Of a DNA stretch of 60,000 nt, positions 1 through 15,581 are shown piece after piece. The DNA lies in the NCBI RefSeq assembly GCF_037975245.1, contig NC_092570.1, forward strand, positions 12,689,001 through 12,749,000. The letters are read 5' to 3'. Position 1 is the stretch's first letter. Every line of letters begins with the position of its first letter. The notes under the pieces were generated by a model. It did no database searches. It had not been told where the DNA came from and was given only the letters and a program-made list of their open reading frames with translations. This stretch comes from Apostichopus japonicus (lineage: Eukaryota > Echinodermata > Holothuroidea > Aspidochirotida > Stichopodidae). The position numbers and the translations under genes were made by a program.

Positions 1-2248
<2,248 letters not shown>

Positions 2249-2399
2249 TAAAAATAGAGCTGTTCTCTGGTCGGATCCATAATACCGCTCTGCAAGGTTT
2301 TGTTCCGGATAAAAAAAGAAAAAGCTACCTCAGGTTTCGCAGTCGAACGACAATTTGATTGACTATGGCCAAAACACTGATCTCAGCGTTTGGCTATGT

Positions 2400-2530
2400 T
2401 TTTGTTGTTGTAATCTGTTCTTTCCCATGTTAATCCGTTCCTTTTCATGTTAATCCGTTCTTTCTCATGTTAATCCGTTTCTTCTCATGTTAATCCGTTC
2501 TTTCTCATAGTAATCCGCTCCTTCTCATCT
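2400..2530. repeat. 20-bp minisatellite, about six copies
   Basis: Degenerate head-to-tail copies of a 20-bp unit close to tttctcatgttaatccgttc, with decay at both edges. It is followed by a pyrimidine-rich tract up to about 2,600. No coding role is apparent. Confidence 0.85.
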
Positions 2531-2816
2531 CTATCTATTCCATTTCTTATTTCTCTTTTCTTTTTCTTTTTCCTCCCTTGTCACTATTCTTCCTTCTTTT
2601 CATTTCTTGTCTATAACCTGTCAATATCTTGGTTGAACTGAACCTTGTTTTGTTTTTGCTTGTTTTCTTTATAGTCAATAGCCTTGTTAACAGTATTTCT
2701 GTTTCCTTGTGTCCATCGTATTATGCTTTGTTTGTTCTGTAATTGTGCTGTTTTCTTCTGGATACGGTGATATGCGAATTTTAATTTGAATTGGATTAAA
2801 ACGAATAAATATTCCG

Positions 2817-3184
2817 TTTGTATTGTTTGTATTGTTAGTATTGTTAGTATCGTGTGTATCGTTTGTATCGTGTGTATCGTTTGTATCGTGTGTATTGTTT
2901 GTATTGTTTGTATTGTTAGTATTGTTTGTATTGTTAGTATTGTTTGTATTGTTAGTATTGTTAGTATTGTTAGTATTGTTAGTATCGTTTGTATCGTTTG
3001 TATCGTTTGTATCGTGTGTATTGTTTGTATTGTTAGTATTGTTAGTATTGTTAGTATCGTTTGTATCGTTTGTATCGTTTGTATCGTTTGTATCGTGTGT
3101 ATTGTTAGTATTGTTAGTATTGTTAGTATCGTTTGTATCGTTTGTATCGTTTGTATCGTGTGTATTGTTTGTATTGTTTGTATA
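2817..3184. repeat. 9-bp minisatellite with higher-order structure
   Basis: About 40 copies of a 9-bp unit in four variants: tattgtttg, tattgttag, tatcgtgtg and tatcgtttg. Because the unit is a multiple of three and lacks stop codons in several frames, long artificial open frames appear on both strands (ICIV-like or NTN/DTN-like repeats); these are not genes. Variants are ordered: the right half is built of blocks of three or four tattgttag, then three or four tatcgtttg, then one tatcgtgtg. Confidence 0.95.
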
Positions 3185-3185
3185 A

Positions 3186-4506
3186 GTTAGTGCTCCTTTA
3201 AGGTAACTGATTGGAAACTGCCAACGCAACGCAGTAACCAATCAAAGTAGTCCTTGCAGCCAACACGGAACACTCCTTCCCCCTTCCCCTCCACCCCACC
3301 CCCCAAAAAAAATCAAGAACCAACAATGGTTTGAAAGAAAAAAGAAAACAAATAAACAATTAAATATGGACATTTTCTGACATCAGATTGAGATTTTCCA
3401 AGTTTTCATCGTATCACAGTCAAACATTAATCCATGATTCCTTCACATCATAAATCAATCTCTTACTTTACAAAATATATTTGCCCAAAAGTACGTTGTT
3501 TGCAAGACGACAGAATCGAATCCTTTAACATCTTTTTTTTCCAGAATGTATAGCACAAGAAAGGTGCATTTGATTTTCACAACATATCATTCACTCAGAG
3601 CGCTAGCAAACACGCCAACAAAACTTGATTCTCTTTTATCCTTTTGTTTTAGTTTTTTTGCTGAAAGACAACAGAATACACCTGGTGTAGCGATCCATTT
3701 AAATTTGGACCTTATCAAAGTTTGATACAATATTTCAACATCACACATTTTGATTCGAGTTGTTTGTGACCCTTGGGACACATCACTCACGTTGGATGAC
3801 ATGACTATAATAGGTAGTTCACACTCACCAAACTTTTATCACAATCAAATCACTGTCTACACACACAGAAGTCATAGATAGACCCACCTTGAGTAAAATC
3901 AAATTTATAACACCATGTGTGAAAATAAATTTCGCGAATAGAATACTTAATTTTTGTCGGTACTCTGCTGTACATGACATGTAGACCTTTTTATTTGTGA
4001 CGTAGAAAACAACGTCACCTGACGCTGCAATAATGCACGCGTATATCAAAACACACGAGAGATTGAAGGGGGAAAAAAGTGAGTTTGAAAGAAGAAAAAA
4101 ATGTGAATAAGAAAAAAGTAGGTGTTAGCTAATTTCATTTACTAATTTTGACAAATATTTGCTCTATTCAAATTATCTAGAATTTTCTAGTAAACGTTGT
4201 CAAGAAAGCTGGTCACAATTAAAACAACTAAAAGTACTTTATAATATTTATGTAGTATATATTTATAAACTACACGGAGAACAGGAGTGTAACATTTGCA
4301 GTCATTAATTAAACGTACTTTTGAAACAACGTTAAAAACAAAACAGAAAAAAACGATCATATATCGCCTTGTCGCAATGCTTAGCTCGTTCTCGGCCTCG
4401 GTTCTCCCTCAATACATCAGGAATGATCACTTGGTCAGAGAGCGTCTGACCAATAGGATAATGATCATACTACGCCAATCGAGTATCGTTATCAACACAC
4501 TTTAAT
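3186..4506. other. Non-coding stretch, no feature recognised
   Basis: AT-rich sequence with a C-rich patch near 3,275-3,305 and A-rich runs. Short open frames on both strands have no recognisable domain or splice context. Nothing supportable is seen. Confidence 0.5.
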
Positions 4507-4640
4507 TTTTAATTTTTTTTTTTTTTTAAATTCATTTATTTGTTTTATCGCCAATTGTGTACAATGGGAAAGGAAGTCTCCTATAAAGTCTTAAAAAGAC
4601 TTAACAAGGTAGGAGACTCCTGGTAGAAAAGAAACGAAGA
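4507..4640 (-). mobile_element. Probable 3' tail of a non-LTR retroposon with hairpin
   Basis: On the minus strand the sequence runs from a hairpin (ggagtctcc paired with ggagacttcc, with an inner aagtct/agactt stem) through cattgtacacaattggcgat and aaaacaaataaatga into a poly-A run (poly-T at 4,511-4,527 on +). Such an order is typical of a LINE or SINE 3' end. No coding part is visible, so this is a short 5'-truncated fragment. Assignment to a clade is not possible. Confidence 0.5.
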
Positions 4641-5814
4641 ATGTACAAATATATATAATACAGTATATACGTAATTTGTATTAATTTGTATTAATTAATC
4701 AGCCTTTACAGTTTACGAAGTAATCAATTAATTACTTTAACTAAAATTATTGTAAAGCTGACGTTATACGTTTGTTTCCTTATAAGAATTCAATGGTATT
4801 ATTGTTGATTGTGGGTGAAAAGTTCACTTAAAATGAAGAAAGTACTTCTCTACCGCTTTCTTGAAGCATATGTAAATTATGTTGATAGACAAATTTCACA
4901 AACGAAGTCGACGTAATCGAATCGCGAAAGCAATTTCAAATCATGGAATTATAAATAACGAATGCTAATTTAATACGGGATAAAACGCCCTAAAGATATA
5001 AATAAAATTTATAATGCATTCATTTTCGGAATTCATCGTCACCTTTTAATTTTTTTGTTTCATGTTTACATGTCTGTTCTGACTAGGGACATGACGACAT
5101 ACATGAATAATTTAAGAGACTGAATATACTGACGTCATATGACGTCATCATGATGTCATATGTAAGGTTGTGAATCATATCTTGATGGAACCAGAATGCT
5201 TCCATATTCGCGAATGAGAAATAGTGTCAGAAACAAACCGCCGATAGCTCGACCATCTTAATTGTAAGGAACACATTAAATAAAAGATCAAATACAAATA
5301 GATCATAGATTGTTCATTAAAAACGTTTTTCATAAACTCATCAATTTGTGTGAGAAAACAAAAATTTAGCACGTGGAATTTTGTTACCAGTTTAAAAAAA
5401 ATATAATTTTATTCAATTTAGTCAATTTTGTCTATACTGTATTTTAAGATTAAAAGCAAAATACTACATAAATTGACTTCTTTCCAGCAAAATATAAGAA
5501 GGAAAACATAATGTTTAAATGTTAACTGAAATTGTGTTTCTTCAAAATCAGTTGCAGGGCATGAACTGATTAAATTTGAACTGCAATCTCACAGATTATT
5601 AGCCAATCAGGAGCCCGAAGTCATTTCAATTGATACACATTCACAGACGCGTGCTCTGTAATTTACTATAAAAGTAATAAAATAATAATCGTATCAGCTT
5701 GTCCTTCCAGTTCTTTTACATAAATAATGGTGTTTTTTCCATAATTTCAATCCGAGAACTTTCATGTTAACAACGCTGTTTTGTAAATGCTGCCGTTGAC
5801 ACTTTCAAATTTCA
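4641..5814. other. Non-coding stretch, no feature recognised
   Basis: AT-rich sequence. A cluster of TGACGTCA-like words (tactgacgtcatatgacgtcatcatgatgtcat at about 5,130-5,160 contains two) could bind CRE-type factors, but no neighbouring transcription unit is evident. Short open frames are not supported. Confidence 0.4.
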
Positions 5815-6420
5815 ACTTTGCATCATCAACTTTTGACATTTTATCACAAACTTCCCACCTTTTATGTCAACTTTACGAGATTCTATCAAATTGTTGATGG
5901 TTTACCTGATCATTGCTTCATTTCATTTAAAAATGGGAAGGGTAACCATGAAGTGTTACACTTTATTTCAAAGTTCTCCGCTTTATCTCGAAAATTTATT
6001 TATCGAAATTGTTGACATTTTATCTCATTGTTGTTACGTTTTATTCCCACAATTTGATGTTTTTATCACGAAATTTCGATGGTTGTCTTAGAATTGTGAC
6101 ATTTATCACGAAATTTCGACGTCTTGTTACTTATCCCAACGATGTTTTTGTATAAATATTGATGATTTATCTAACTATTTGGACGTTCCATCTCGGAATT
6201 TTTTACGTTTAAAAACTCGAAATGCTAAAGCTTTGTTTTCAAATTGCTTAAGTTAATCTCGACATTACAAAGTTTTGTCTTAAAATTTTGAGTTTAATCC
6301 CTAAAGTTTGATACGTTTCCTCGACATGCTTAACAATTCGTCTCGAACTTTGGACAATTTATATCGAAATTTTAACATTTTAAATCAACATTTTAAGGTT
6401 TCAATATGGACATTACAAAT
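5815..6420. repeat. Very degenerate ~25-bp tandem repeat
   Basis: Recurring phrases such as acattttatctcg, tttatcacgaaatttcgac and tttaatctcgacatt occur every 20-30 bp over about 600 bp, with heavy drift. The two short + strand open frames in it are by-products of the repeat. The boundaries are approximate. Confidence 0.55.
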
Positions 6421-8367
6421 TCGAAGTTCCCGCAGATTGCGGTACCCGAGTTAAAGTAGAAAACTTCATTGTTCTTTGATCCTAACAGTGTGATTTCAGC
6501 ATGTTAAGTTGAGTAAGGAATTGTCGTTGTGGGAATATTGTCGGGACAACCATCGCACCCCCCCCCCACCCTCCCGCAATTGTCGAACATTAGTGACGCA
6601 TTTGCTCATGTTGTCTTGAAACGAAAATAAATATCTTCTAAATTTATTTATTTAACATAAAAGAAAACGAGAAAATATCGCATGAAGCTTCTTCGTTGGG
6701 TTTGCGTTGCCAGGAATGATTGTATGCTACATTATTAAGAACAATTCTTTATAGTGATATTGCAATATTTGGTTATAATTTTACCAATTCATGCAATGAC
6801 ATAAAAAACTAAAAACTAAAAAAAAAATTATGTTTTAGTTTTGTGACTCTCTTACCAGTGACGTCATGGACTGCATATTGTTCTATATGCAGTAGGTAAC
6901 GAAAAAACTACTATAGGCTAAGAGAACGTCTTGTAATGATATTAACGGATGGCGGCGGGGAAAACACATCACAATTATAACCAACCGCTTTAAATAAACT
7001 CCACATCCTATTATCGTAAAGACACCTAGGTTTTTTTTAGCTTCGTCTTGAAAAGAAAAATAATAGTAATAATACTAATAATGTCAATTATGTTCACACC
7101 AAAGAAAAGGGCAAATTGTAAACACTTTTTTTTCTCTCTCGTCAACATCAATGTAAATTGAACAATTGCGGTAATTCCTTTGAGTTTTCGGCTCTTCATC
7201 AACATAAAACTCCACGGAGTGTATATTTATGGTAAGTTACGTATTCAGTTCGACCTAAAAACAAACAATCTGACTTCGAGCAAAGGATTAGCATGTAAAT
7301 TTACACACGTGTTCCGTTTCGTTCGTCAGAAGTAATCTTGATGTCATGTATTAATTACACACACATGCATATAAATTGATCGAGCCTGTCTTGCCAATTC
7401 CGTCAGGAGTTGACTATTTTCTCTGAAGTGGTACCTCGAGTCTTCCTGACGCTTTTCGTCATTTTTAAAGAGCACACTCTTTCAACAAACTTTGTAAGTC
7501 GATTCTTTACAAACTAGAAAGTCAATTATCCTAATTCTTGTCGACTAGAAATAGTTGTCACAAAAAACAGGGGGAAATGCAAAATGTCACGAAAATGTAT
7601 TTTGCTTTCAAATAACATTTTAAACTCATATTATTTAGGCTACTTGTGGTTAAAAAAATACTAAAAAATAATACAACATAAAGTGATGTCATAATATATG
7701 ATAAATTCAATTATTAATACCATCTAACACTCTGTAACATATAGTGGGGGCTAAATAATTATCATAAAACAATCACATTTCCCTTTCCTTCTTTTTTTGT
7801 TGAGAATATTAGGTAGAAATAGCCTAATTTCTCTCTATTTTTCAATCTCGTCAACATTTGTTTTTACATTGATAGGTAGCGCCCTTTAGAGGCTAACGTC
7901 TGCCTTGTTTGTTCCCCTTTAATAGAGCTCACGGATTGGTCACTCGGGTGTGAAAGTTTTAAACAGAAGCCGAGAGACGTCAGCCACGGAAGGAGACTCG
8001 CAATAAATTCTACGAATAAAGAAGACGCAACTGAGGAAACGAGACACAGAGATCGAGAGAGAGAGCCAGAAAGTCACAAAAGCTGAAACATTACAAACAA
8101 CGAGTTTTTCAAGAAAAACGGAATGGGAAATGATTCGACTAAAGTTTGGAGTGATTTAACAGTAATTCTGTACCGATTATAGCTACAAATTTGATCAATA
8201 AAAAACAATTGATTTTTACATTTCTAAACTAAACATATTGTGTTTAAGGAAAGAAAGAAAACAAACTTGTTACGAACGAGAATAAGCAGAAAGGAATTTG
8301 AAAGAAAAGTTTGAGTTTGGTGTTTCATATATTTGATTCGAACACGTGCAAGGCGAGACGTTGAGCC
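6421..8367. other. Upstream region of the peptide-precursor gene
   Basis: No open frame of note. It includes a C-rich patch at about 6,560 and AT-rich sequence. The last 400 bases, directly before the start codon at 8,368, must contain the 5' leader and probably the promoter of the gene described next, but I see no decisive TATA element or transcription start. Upstream non-coding exons are possible. Confidence 0.4.
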
Positions 8368-8490
8368 ATGGGTTACTTTAATAAAGCCATAGTTATTTTC
8401 CTGTTTATTAATATTTTCACATCGTTGGCCATGGAAATACTCAACGACGCGGATTTGACAGATTTTAATGACATTGGAAACGATTTAGTG
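8368..8490 (+). CDS. Candidate secreted peptide precursor, exon 1 (signal peptide)
   Basis: The start codon is in a good context (gagccATGGG). Forty-one codons give a basic start, a hydrophobic core (AIVIFLFINIF) and a likely signal cleavage after TSLA at residue 21, followed by an acidic spacer (EILNDADLTDFNDIGNDLV). The exon ends at a consensus donor, gtaagttac, in phase 0. Joined with exons at 22,111, 24,129 and 25,266, it gives an 85-residue protein with stop: signal, acidic spacer, then two basic modules with dibasic sites. That layout is known for neuropeptide and peptide-hormone precursors. The mature family is not recognised: the C-terminal helix-like segment recalls class B receptor ligands only faintly. 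The long first intron (13.6 kb) makes extra exons possible. Confidence 0.6.
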
Positions 8491-11400
8491 GTAAGTTACA
8501 CTATTTTGGTCAAAAGTAACCACTTTTTATTTTTGTTATTATCAAAATTCCAATTTTTCATCCAACAAGATATTTTTCAACGGTATTGCGTATTTAAACA
8601 GTAACACTGTACTGCCTATATAGTGCCCCCGACACATTTTAGCAGGTTGACTATACAAATCTCTTCCTTTGGGTATAGTTATGAGCTGTTTAAGTCAGAG
8701 ATTTCTGTATAATTGAGAGATTTATTTACCTTTGGTTTTGTTTATGAATGATATTCCAGTGAAAGGAAACCTGGTTAAAACTCATACATAAGGTTTCCAT
8801 TTTAACTATAGAAAGATTGTGTGCAAATTTTGATTAAGATTTGAATATTGTGAAAGTTGATGGCCAGCTGGGTATTGTCATGGAAGACTAAGTAACCTTA
8901 TTAATTGCTTAAAGTGGTCACTCCATTAGCATGCAAACAGTTTGAAAATTGAGGCAAGTGTTGCACGATACAATAGTTGCAAAACCAAACCTTGACTTGA
9001 TATTTTATATATGGTTATTTGAAAGTAGGTCATCTTTGTACTGGGTAAAACGTTCTTTTATGCAATTACTGTTAAACCACTTAAGTCTTGCACGTTCTTC
9101 GAGGGATACTTTTAGTATTAAAAATCTTAAGGCATTTCCCCCAGTTTTGATTTCCGTAGTATACTAAATTCAGTAAAATGATGTTTTCTTCGGAACAGAT
9201 GACTTAATTTATAACAGATTTAAAAGACTAAATTTCAAATGTAAATATTTCGACATTAACTATAGTCAATATTAAAATACTCACACTTAAACCAGGTCAC
9301 CGGATTCTTTTGTTTTCTGAGTTTCTGAAATGGATTTATCTTTTTATTAGTTCAGAAATGTTCACTATACAGTATATTTCTAACCTAAAAGAATTTGTAA
9401 CTTTACCGTAAGAAATAATTAACCTACAAAGATTTCATGGGATATACGATACAATTTTCAAGTAATGTGGTTAGCAGTTCGATATCACGCACGGTAACTG
9501 TTTTAATGAGCGTTGATTAATGTTTGAGTCAGTGAAAATCGATAGAGTTGCTTAGAGAAGAAATATAACTAGATTGAAAACTTCCAATTTTGAACAAATC
9601 GCCCAAAATGTGGTTCCTGCAGAAGCCTTGGCCTTACTGATTGTATCCCTTCATTAATAAGTTATGAACTTTACTGTTATCATTATGTTTTTACCTGCAA
9701 GAAAAGAAAATCAGATATCATGTGACCTAAGAGATTTCTAACAAATAAAGTCTGTCAGAGGTGCGATATTCAAGTTTTCAAGCAATGCATTTTAATTAAG
9801 TCTATAATGAGTACTAATTAAACTTATTTGGGTGAACATTCGTGAAGTTTGTTTAAAGCCTGTGCTTCGAAAACAATTTCCTTGGCGACCGCTATTGTAA
9901 TTTCCATATAAGATGCCCGCGACCCAAAATATTCCTAAGGTTTATAATCAACCAATATATACTCATTGCCGATTGATTATTAAACTGTACCTTTACTAAT
10001 TTGATTACGATTGATTGCACGTTGAATGAAACTTAAAAAACAAAACAAATATAAAACACATTTATCAAAACTTGGGAAACAAATCACAGCGTGAATGGAA
10101 GGAACTTGACTATATAAGATACCAGCAGAAACATTGTTCTGAAGGTCGCTAATTTTTCCGCAACCGGGCTGGCGACCTACCTTATACAAGTATGGCGGTC
10201 TACCCCCCCCCCCTCCCTCACTCCCCACGTACAGTTGCTTCCTTGTTAACTAATTTCAATAAGCTATGAAAAGAAAGACAATGGGCTGTAATTAGCAGCA
10301 TACAAAATTAACGATATATATATTTATGGAGGAAATCAAGTAACTTAAGACTAAAAAGTAAAACAAAAAGAAATAATAATTTTACAAATGTTTGCTTGCA
10401 CAAACCACGGTACAACGTTTGACTGGAACTGATTTTATAGATAGACTTTTTGCTGAATAAACTTTAAAAGAAAGCAATATGATTGAAAAATAAGAATTCC
10501 CCGCTAGAGATAAATCAAATGTAGCAAAGATAATTAAAAGAAATGGAGGAACCCCGCATTCACTGATAGAACAATAGCAGTTAATGTAGACGTTTTAACA
10601 ATTCTATAAGATTATGTGGGAATGGTAACATACATATACATGGCTATACATGGCTACACATTATTGTAACTCCTCGATTGAAGTAAAAAGAACTGCTCCA
10701 ACAAGTATGTGCTTCCACGTTGGCTTCGTTAAAAACCAATCACCTTCGCTAAAAATATGAGATTAAGGTTACATGCAGCGAAGTAATCAATGTGTCGGAG
10801 GTGTATCGAGGAAGTATCGGAGTCCAGAATTTAAACCATCTACAGGAATAGGACACTTCATGCACTCGAACGGAAAAAAAATTATGCTAGAATTATTTAT
10901 TTTTAAAATTGGCCTTGTTATCACGCTCCTCTCATGAACTACTAGTGTTGTAAACTTACAGCAGCCTGCACCTGTGTGATTTGCAATTCTGCCGTGCAGT
11001 TGTTAGCGGCAGAAAGATATATTAATTCCACTTTTGTGGGCGTGATCATCAACCACCTTAATAAAGTAAGGTATTTGTTTATAGAGTGAACGATACCGGT
11101 ATAGGACTATAAGTTTCTTTCCGATCGGCATTATTTGTTGTGTATTTTTTTGTGTATTTGATATATCACCCAAATCTATCTTGGAAAAGTTTTTATCTCG
11201 GAGTATGTATAGTGCATAAATTTGTCGTATGCAACTACTACGAAAATGGACGTATTTTGATAGTTCAATGTCACGTGGACGTTTTGTCCGGTGTGGTCAG
11301 GGTCGATGTTATCCATACAGTTCTATGAAATTACGTTACCTCCAACTAAGAACTGTGTCTTATGGATATGAATTATGGGAGAACTATATTACAAGCAGAA

Positions 11401-11584
11401 CCTTCTGTTTTAAACTTTACACATTTGGAAAGAATGTCCTACTGACATAGCGTCCAACCAACAAAGAAATGGAAGTAACATTGCGATTGATAAACTTTAT
11501 TGGTTGATGTGTCTCATGAATTTTCCCAGTCGGCGAATAAAATAGTATTCAAGGTCGAAAGACGCAAATGTATCGTACTATTGT

Positions 11585-12497
11585 AAAGTATTGGTAGCTG
11601 ACATTGCTAAGCGTATCGTTAGCTAACATAGTTCACAAAGTATCGGTAGCTAACATAGCTAAGCGTATCGTTAGCTAACATATAGTCAATAAAGTATCGG
11701 TAGCTAAAATAGCTGAGCGTATCGTTAGTTAAAATATTTAACAAAGTATCGCTAGCTAGCATATAGCTAAGCGTATCGTTAGATAACAAAGTTAACAAAG
11801 TATCGCTAGCTAACATAGCTAAGCGTATCATTCGCTACACAGTTAACAAAGTATCGATAGCTAACATTGCTAAGCGTATTGTTAGCTAAATAGTTAATAA
11901 AGTATCGGTAGCTAAAATAGCTAAGCGCATCGTTAGTTAACATAATTAACAAATTATCGCTAGCTAACATAGCTAAGCGTATCGTTAGCTAACATAGTTA
12001 ACAAAGTATCGCTAGCTACCACAGCTCAGTGTATCGTTCGCTAACATAGTTAACAACGTATCGGTAGCTAACATTGCTAAGCTTATTGTTACCTAAAATA
12101 GTTAACAACGTATCGGTAGCTAACATAGCTAAGCGTTTCGTTGGCTAACGTAGTTAATAAAGTATCGGTAGCAAAAATAGCTAAGCGTATCGTTAGCTAA
12201 CATAGTTAGCAAAGTATCGGTATCTAATATTGCTAAGCGTATTGTTAGCTATAATAGTTAACAAAGTATCGGTAGCTAACATAGCTTAGCGTATCCATAG
12301 CTAACATAGTTAATAAATTATCGGTAGCTAAGAGAGCTAAGCGTATCGTTGGTTAACATAGTAAATAAAGTATCGGAAGCAAATATAGCTAAGCGTATCG
12401 TTATCTTAAATAGTTAACAAAGTATAGGTAGCTAACATAGCTAAACGTATCGTTAGCTAATATAGTCAATAAATTATCGGTAGCTAATAAAGCTAAC
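11585..12497. repeat. ~52-bp minisatellite, about 17 copies, built from a 26-bp half unit
   Basis: Each unit reads approximately gtatcggtagctaacatag, ctaagc, then gtatcgttagctaacatag, ttaacaaa. The two halves are similar, so the 52-bp unit is a dimer of an older ~26-bp monomer. Copies differ by point changes and a few indels. It lies in intron 1 of the candidate peptide gene. Short minus-strand open frames through it are by-products. Confidence 0.9.
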
Positions 12498-15400
12498 TAA
12501 CTTTTTCGTCATGATCATCATTTTAATACCATCATGACCACTGACTGATAGAAAAGCGCCGAAACTTAACAATATCGTAATTGGCGTTAAAGTGGAGATA
12601 AAAGCAAAAAAACACATATTAAAAGTAACGTTTTGTCTGCCATAAAAACAAAACACACAAAATTAAGTAGTTTAAAAATGTAGCGCAAATGGGATGAAGT
12701 AATTTTTGAAAATATGAAAATCAAGAAATTGTTGATAATAATCACATATTATTAAACAACATATTAAAGAGAAAAGAACTAAACTGTTAACAAACTGCTC
12801 AAATCTATCGCAAACAGACTGTGTAGTTAAAATATGTAAAAGTTAGAGGGCGTGACGTTTCCATCCTAGTGAGATCTTCTTCAGAGGTTAATGAAAATGA
12901 AAACAAACTATGATCACATTAATAGATACAGATGAACAAACGAGAAATGAATAAATATTTGTCACGAAACCTCTAACATCTTTTACATAAATTATATACT
13001 ATGTTTGTTGTAGTGTGTAGATATACTGGTAGGCCTGCGCATGGTCTAATCTACACGTATAGTGTAATCTGTACGACTCCGAACCATACGGAATGCCTGG
13101 CTATTCTTAACGTATACGTTTTGCAATGCACAGATGAGTATTAACCAACGGAAAATATATGACAAATAATCTTCATCTTTTACAGTAGTTATGTTCTAAA
13201 ATATGTTATAAAACGAATAAACCTATACACAAGCATCGAGAGCACTTTACATCACAACCTAATTAAACTCTCAATTAATTCAACAGCACTTTGTCAACAA
13301 GAGCGATCGTGGGCGTTTTATAATTGATTTTAATTATATATAAGAGCAGCACATGAAGTTGTTTATAGAGAATAAGGAGTAAAAATTCTGCTGAAAAGTG
13401 GAGCAAACGATTACTAATTTAATCACATTGTTTTTACAAGTTAAATAATGCATCCACCTTGATGGGGTACCACACGATGGAAAGGGCAGAGGAGCGTGTA
13501 TGGAATAATAAGCACTCCAACTTAATATCCTGAACTCATCAATATAATCAACCCGTCAGAGATATGCAGGTTGTTAATGAACTATTTAATGCTCAAAATT
13601 TCTAATAACTTTACGAAACTATAACCATTTCCACATTTCATACGGAACTCTGTCTTTGTCGAAATTCAATGGTTATTGAAGAAATTCGTTACACCCAAGT
13701 AAGCCTAATTAGTGTCAGCATATCATCTTTATCTAGATGTTATAAATGCGATTGATGCTATGTCTAACTTACCCCCTCAAGTACCCCTCCAGTGGGTCAC
13801 CAACCCCACCCCCTGTCCCTTCATCCATTTCTCAGTCCGTTTGCGCTTTCCACCATAATTTACCATAATTACAAATTATCAAAACTTAATTCTTAAAAGT
13901 ACATTGTGTCTCAAAATACTCCTCATAGGTATACGCTGCTCAAACTATTACCCAGTTATATATAGAGAGAATGTGTGTGGTTTTTCATCGACCTTTAGAG
14001 ATGATCTAATAGTCGAAATGTTAATCATTTTAGAAACTCTCTTGCATTGTTTTACTTGAGAAATTTAATTAAGCAGGTTGAATAATTAATATGTTGCTTA
14101 AGGTATAATATCTCTTTATGTTAACCTATCACAATAACATTCAAAATATGTTTTTTTCAATCGGAAGGTTTTCTATAAAATCTTGTTTTCCAATTTTTTT
14201 CTTTTTATTGTTTATTTATTTATATTTTGGCCTCATGAGATCAACGTTCTTTGCTTCGGGAACATTAATTACCGGTCTCAAGTTCAACAATGAAAATAAC
14301 TACATCTAATAATTACTGCACGAGCAGCTAGACCTAAGGCTTGTTTATACACAAGTTTTCCTTTGGAATATTTGCATATAATTATAACAAGTGTTATTGT
14401 CAAATTATTTATTAATGAGGGTAACGGTATAATTTTATGATTTTGTTTTATGTAACGGATTGATAAACCAAATCATTTATTTCAATAATCTGATTTTTGT
14501 AGAAACTAATTCAGGAACTGTCGTTATTTATTTGTTATTTCTTTTATTTTTAAAGGTACAAGAGTGTCACGTTCCTCTTTTTATACCGTGTCTTTCTTTT
14601 TGCGAGGGCGGTATTTTAAAATTCAAATTGTTAACGTGTGAAAACGGGAACGCAATAAACAAATACTACCGCACACGCACCACGTATGCCTACACAAAGA
14701 AATTAGAAAGAAAGGAAAAACAGATGAAAATTGTAATTCCGTTTGTAAAAATTTGAAATATCAAAAGCTACCGGTATGTCAGTTATATTGGACTTTTTGT
14801 TCAAGCTGCTACGATTGCCTTTTTGTAATCTATATATTGAAATGAAATGTTTTGATTTTCATTTGTCTTCCTAGCTCCTATTTTTATATCATGGAAAGCA
14901 ATGATCAGCAATGCCAATAGCGTACACAATGTCACTCTATCGTCCGCATATAATAATGTCAGGGGACAGCCATTTGTCCAGGAACAGACGTCATAATGCC
15001 TTCGGATACTAGAGGAATCCTTTCGTTTCTAATGTTTTTATATTTTAAACTCTCTATGCGATGAAATTAAACAGGGTATGGTTGCTGAAACTATACCAAT
15101 GTATTGGTATTTGAAATGTTGCCGAAAGTTGCATTACAAATGTTGGAGATGGTTACCAGAAACAATGCCTGTGAAAGATTTCTTTTTAGCATATCATGAA
15201 AGGGAACCGAACTGCCTAATGATTGTAAAATAGATTTCCCTGTGCATTTGTCTTTATACAGAGCGATAAAATGCTGGTATACGTGCATAATTTCATAGTT
15301 ACGTAGTTACATGCAGCGATCATTAAGGTAAACGTATATATCGTAGGGATTTCCAGTTTTATTCCTGTACCGATTATCACTTCTTAATCATTACATAGAC

Positions 15401-15581
15401 AACAGATTATGTGGCAGTGTAATTCTCATTTGTGAAATACTTTAAAACTGAACGAGATAATTAACTCCCACCCCCCCCCCCCCCCACCCGACCCCTCTTC
15501 TAACTTAGCGACAAAATTCAATGAAAAATAACACAAAGACATAAAGGATAAACACTCATTTTGTTTCAATATTTTTTAATG

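Noticed and set aside
2687-3241. Open frames of 120-184 codons on both strands with NTN/DTN or ICIV-like repeats
   Set aside because: They arise from the 9-bp minisatellite, whose length is a multiple of three and which lacks stops; there is no independent sign of coding.
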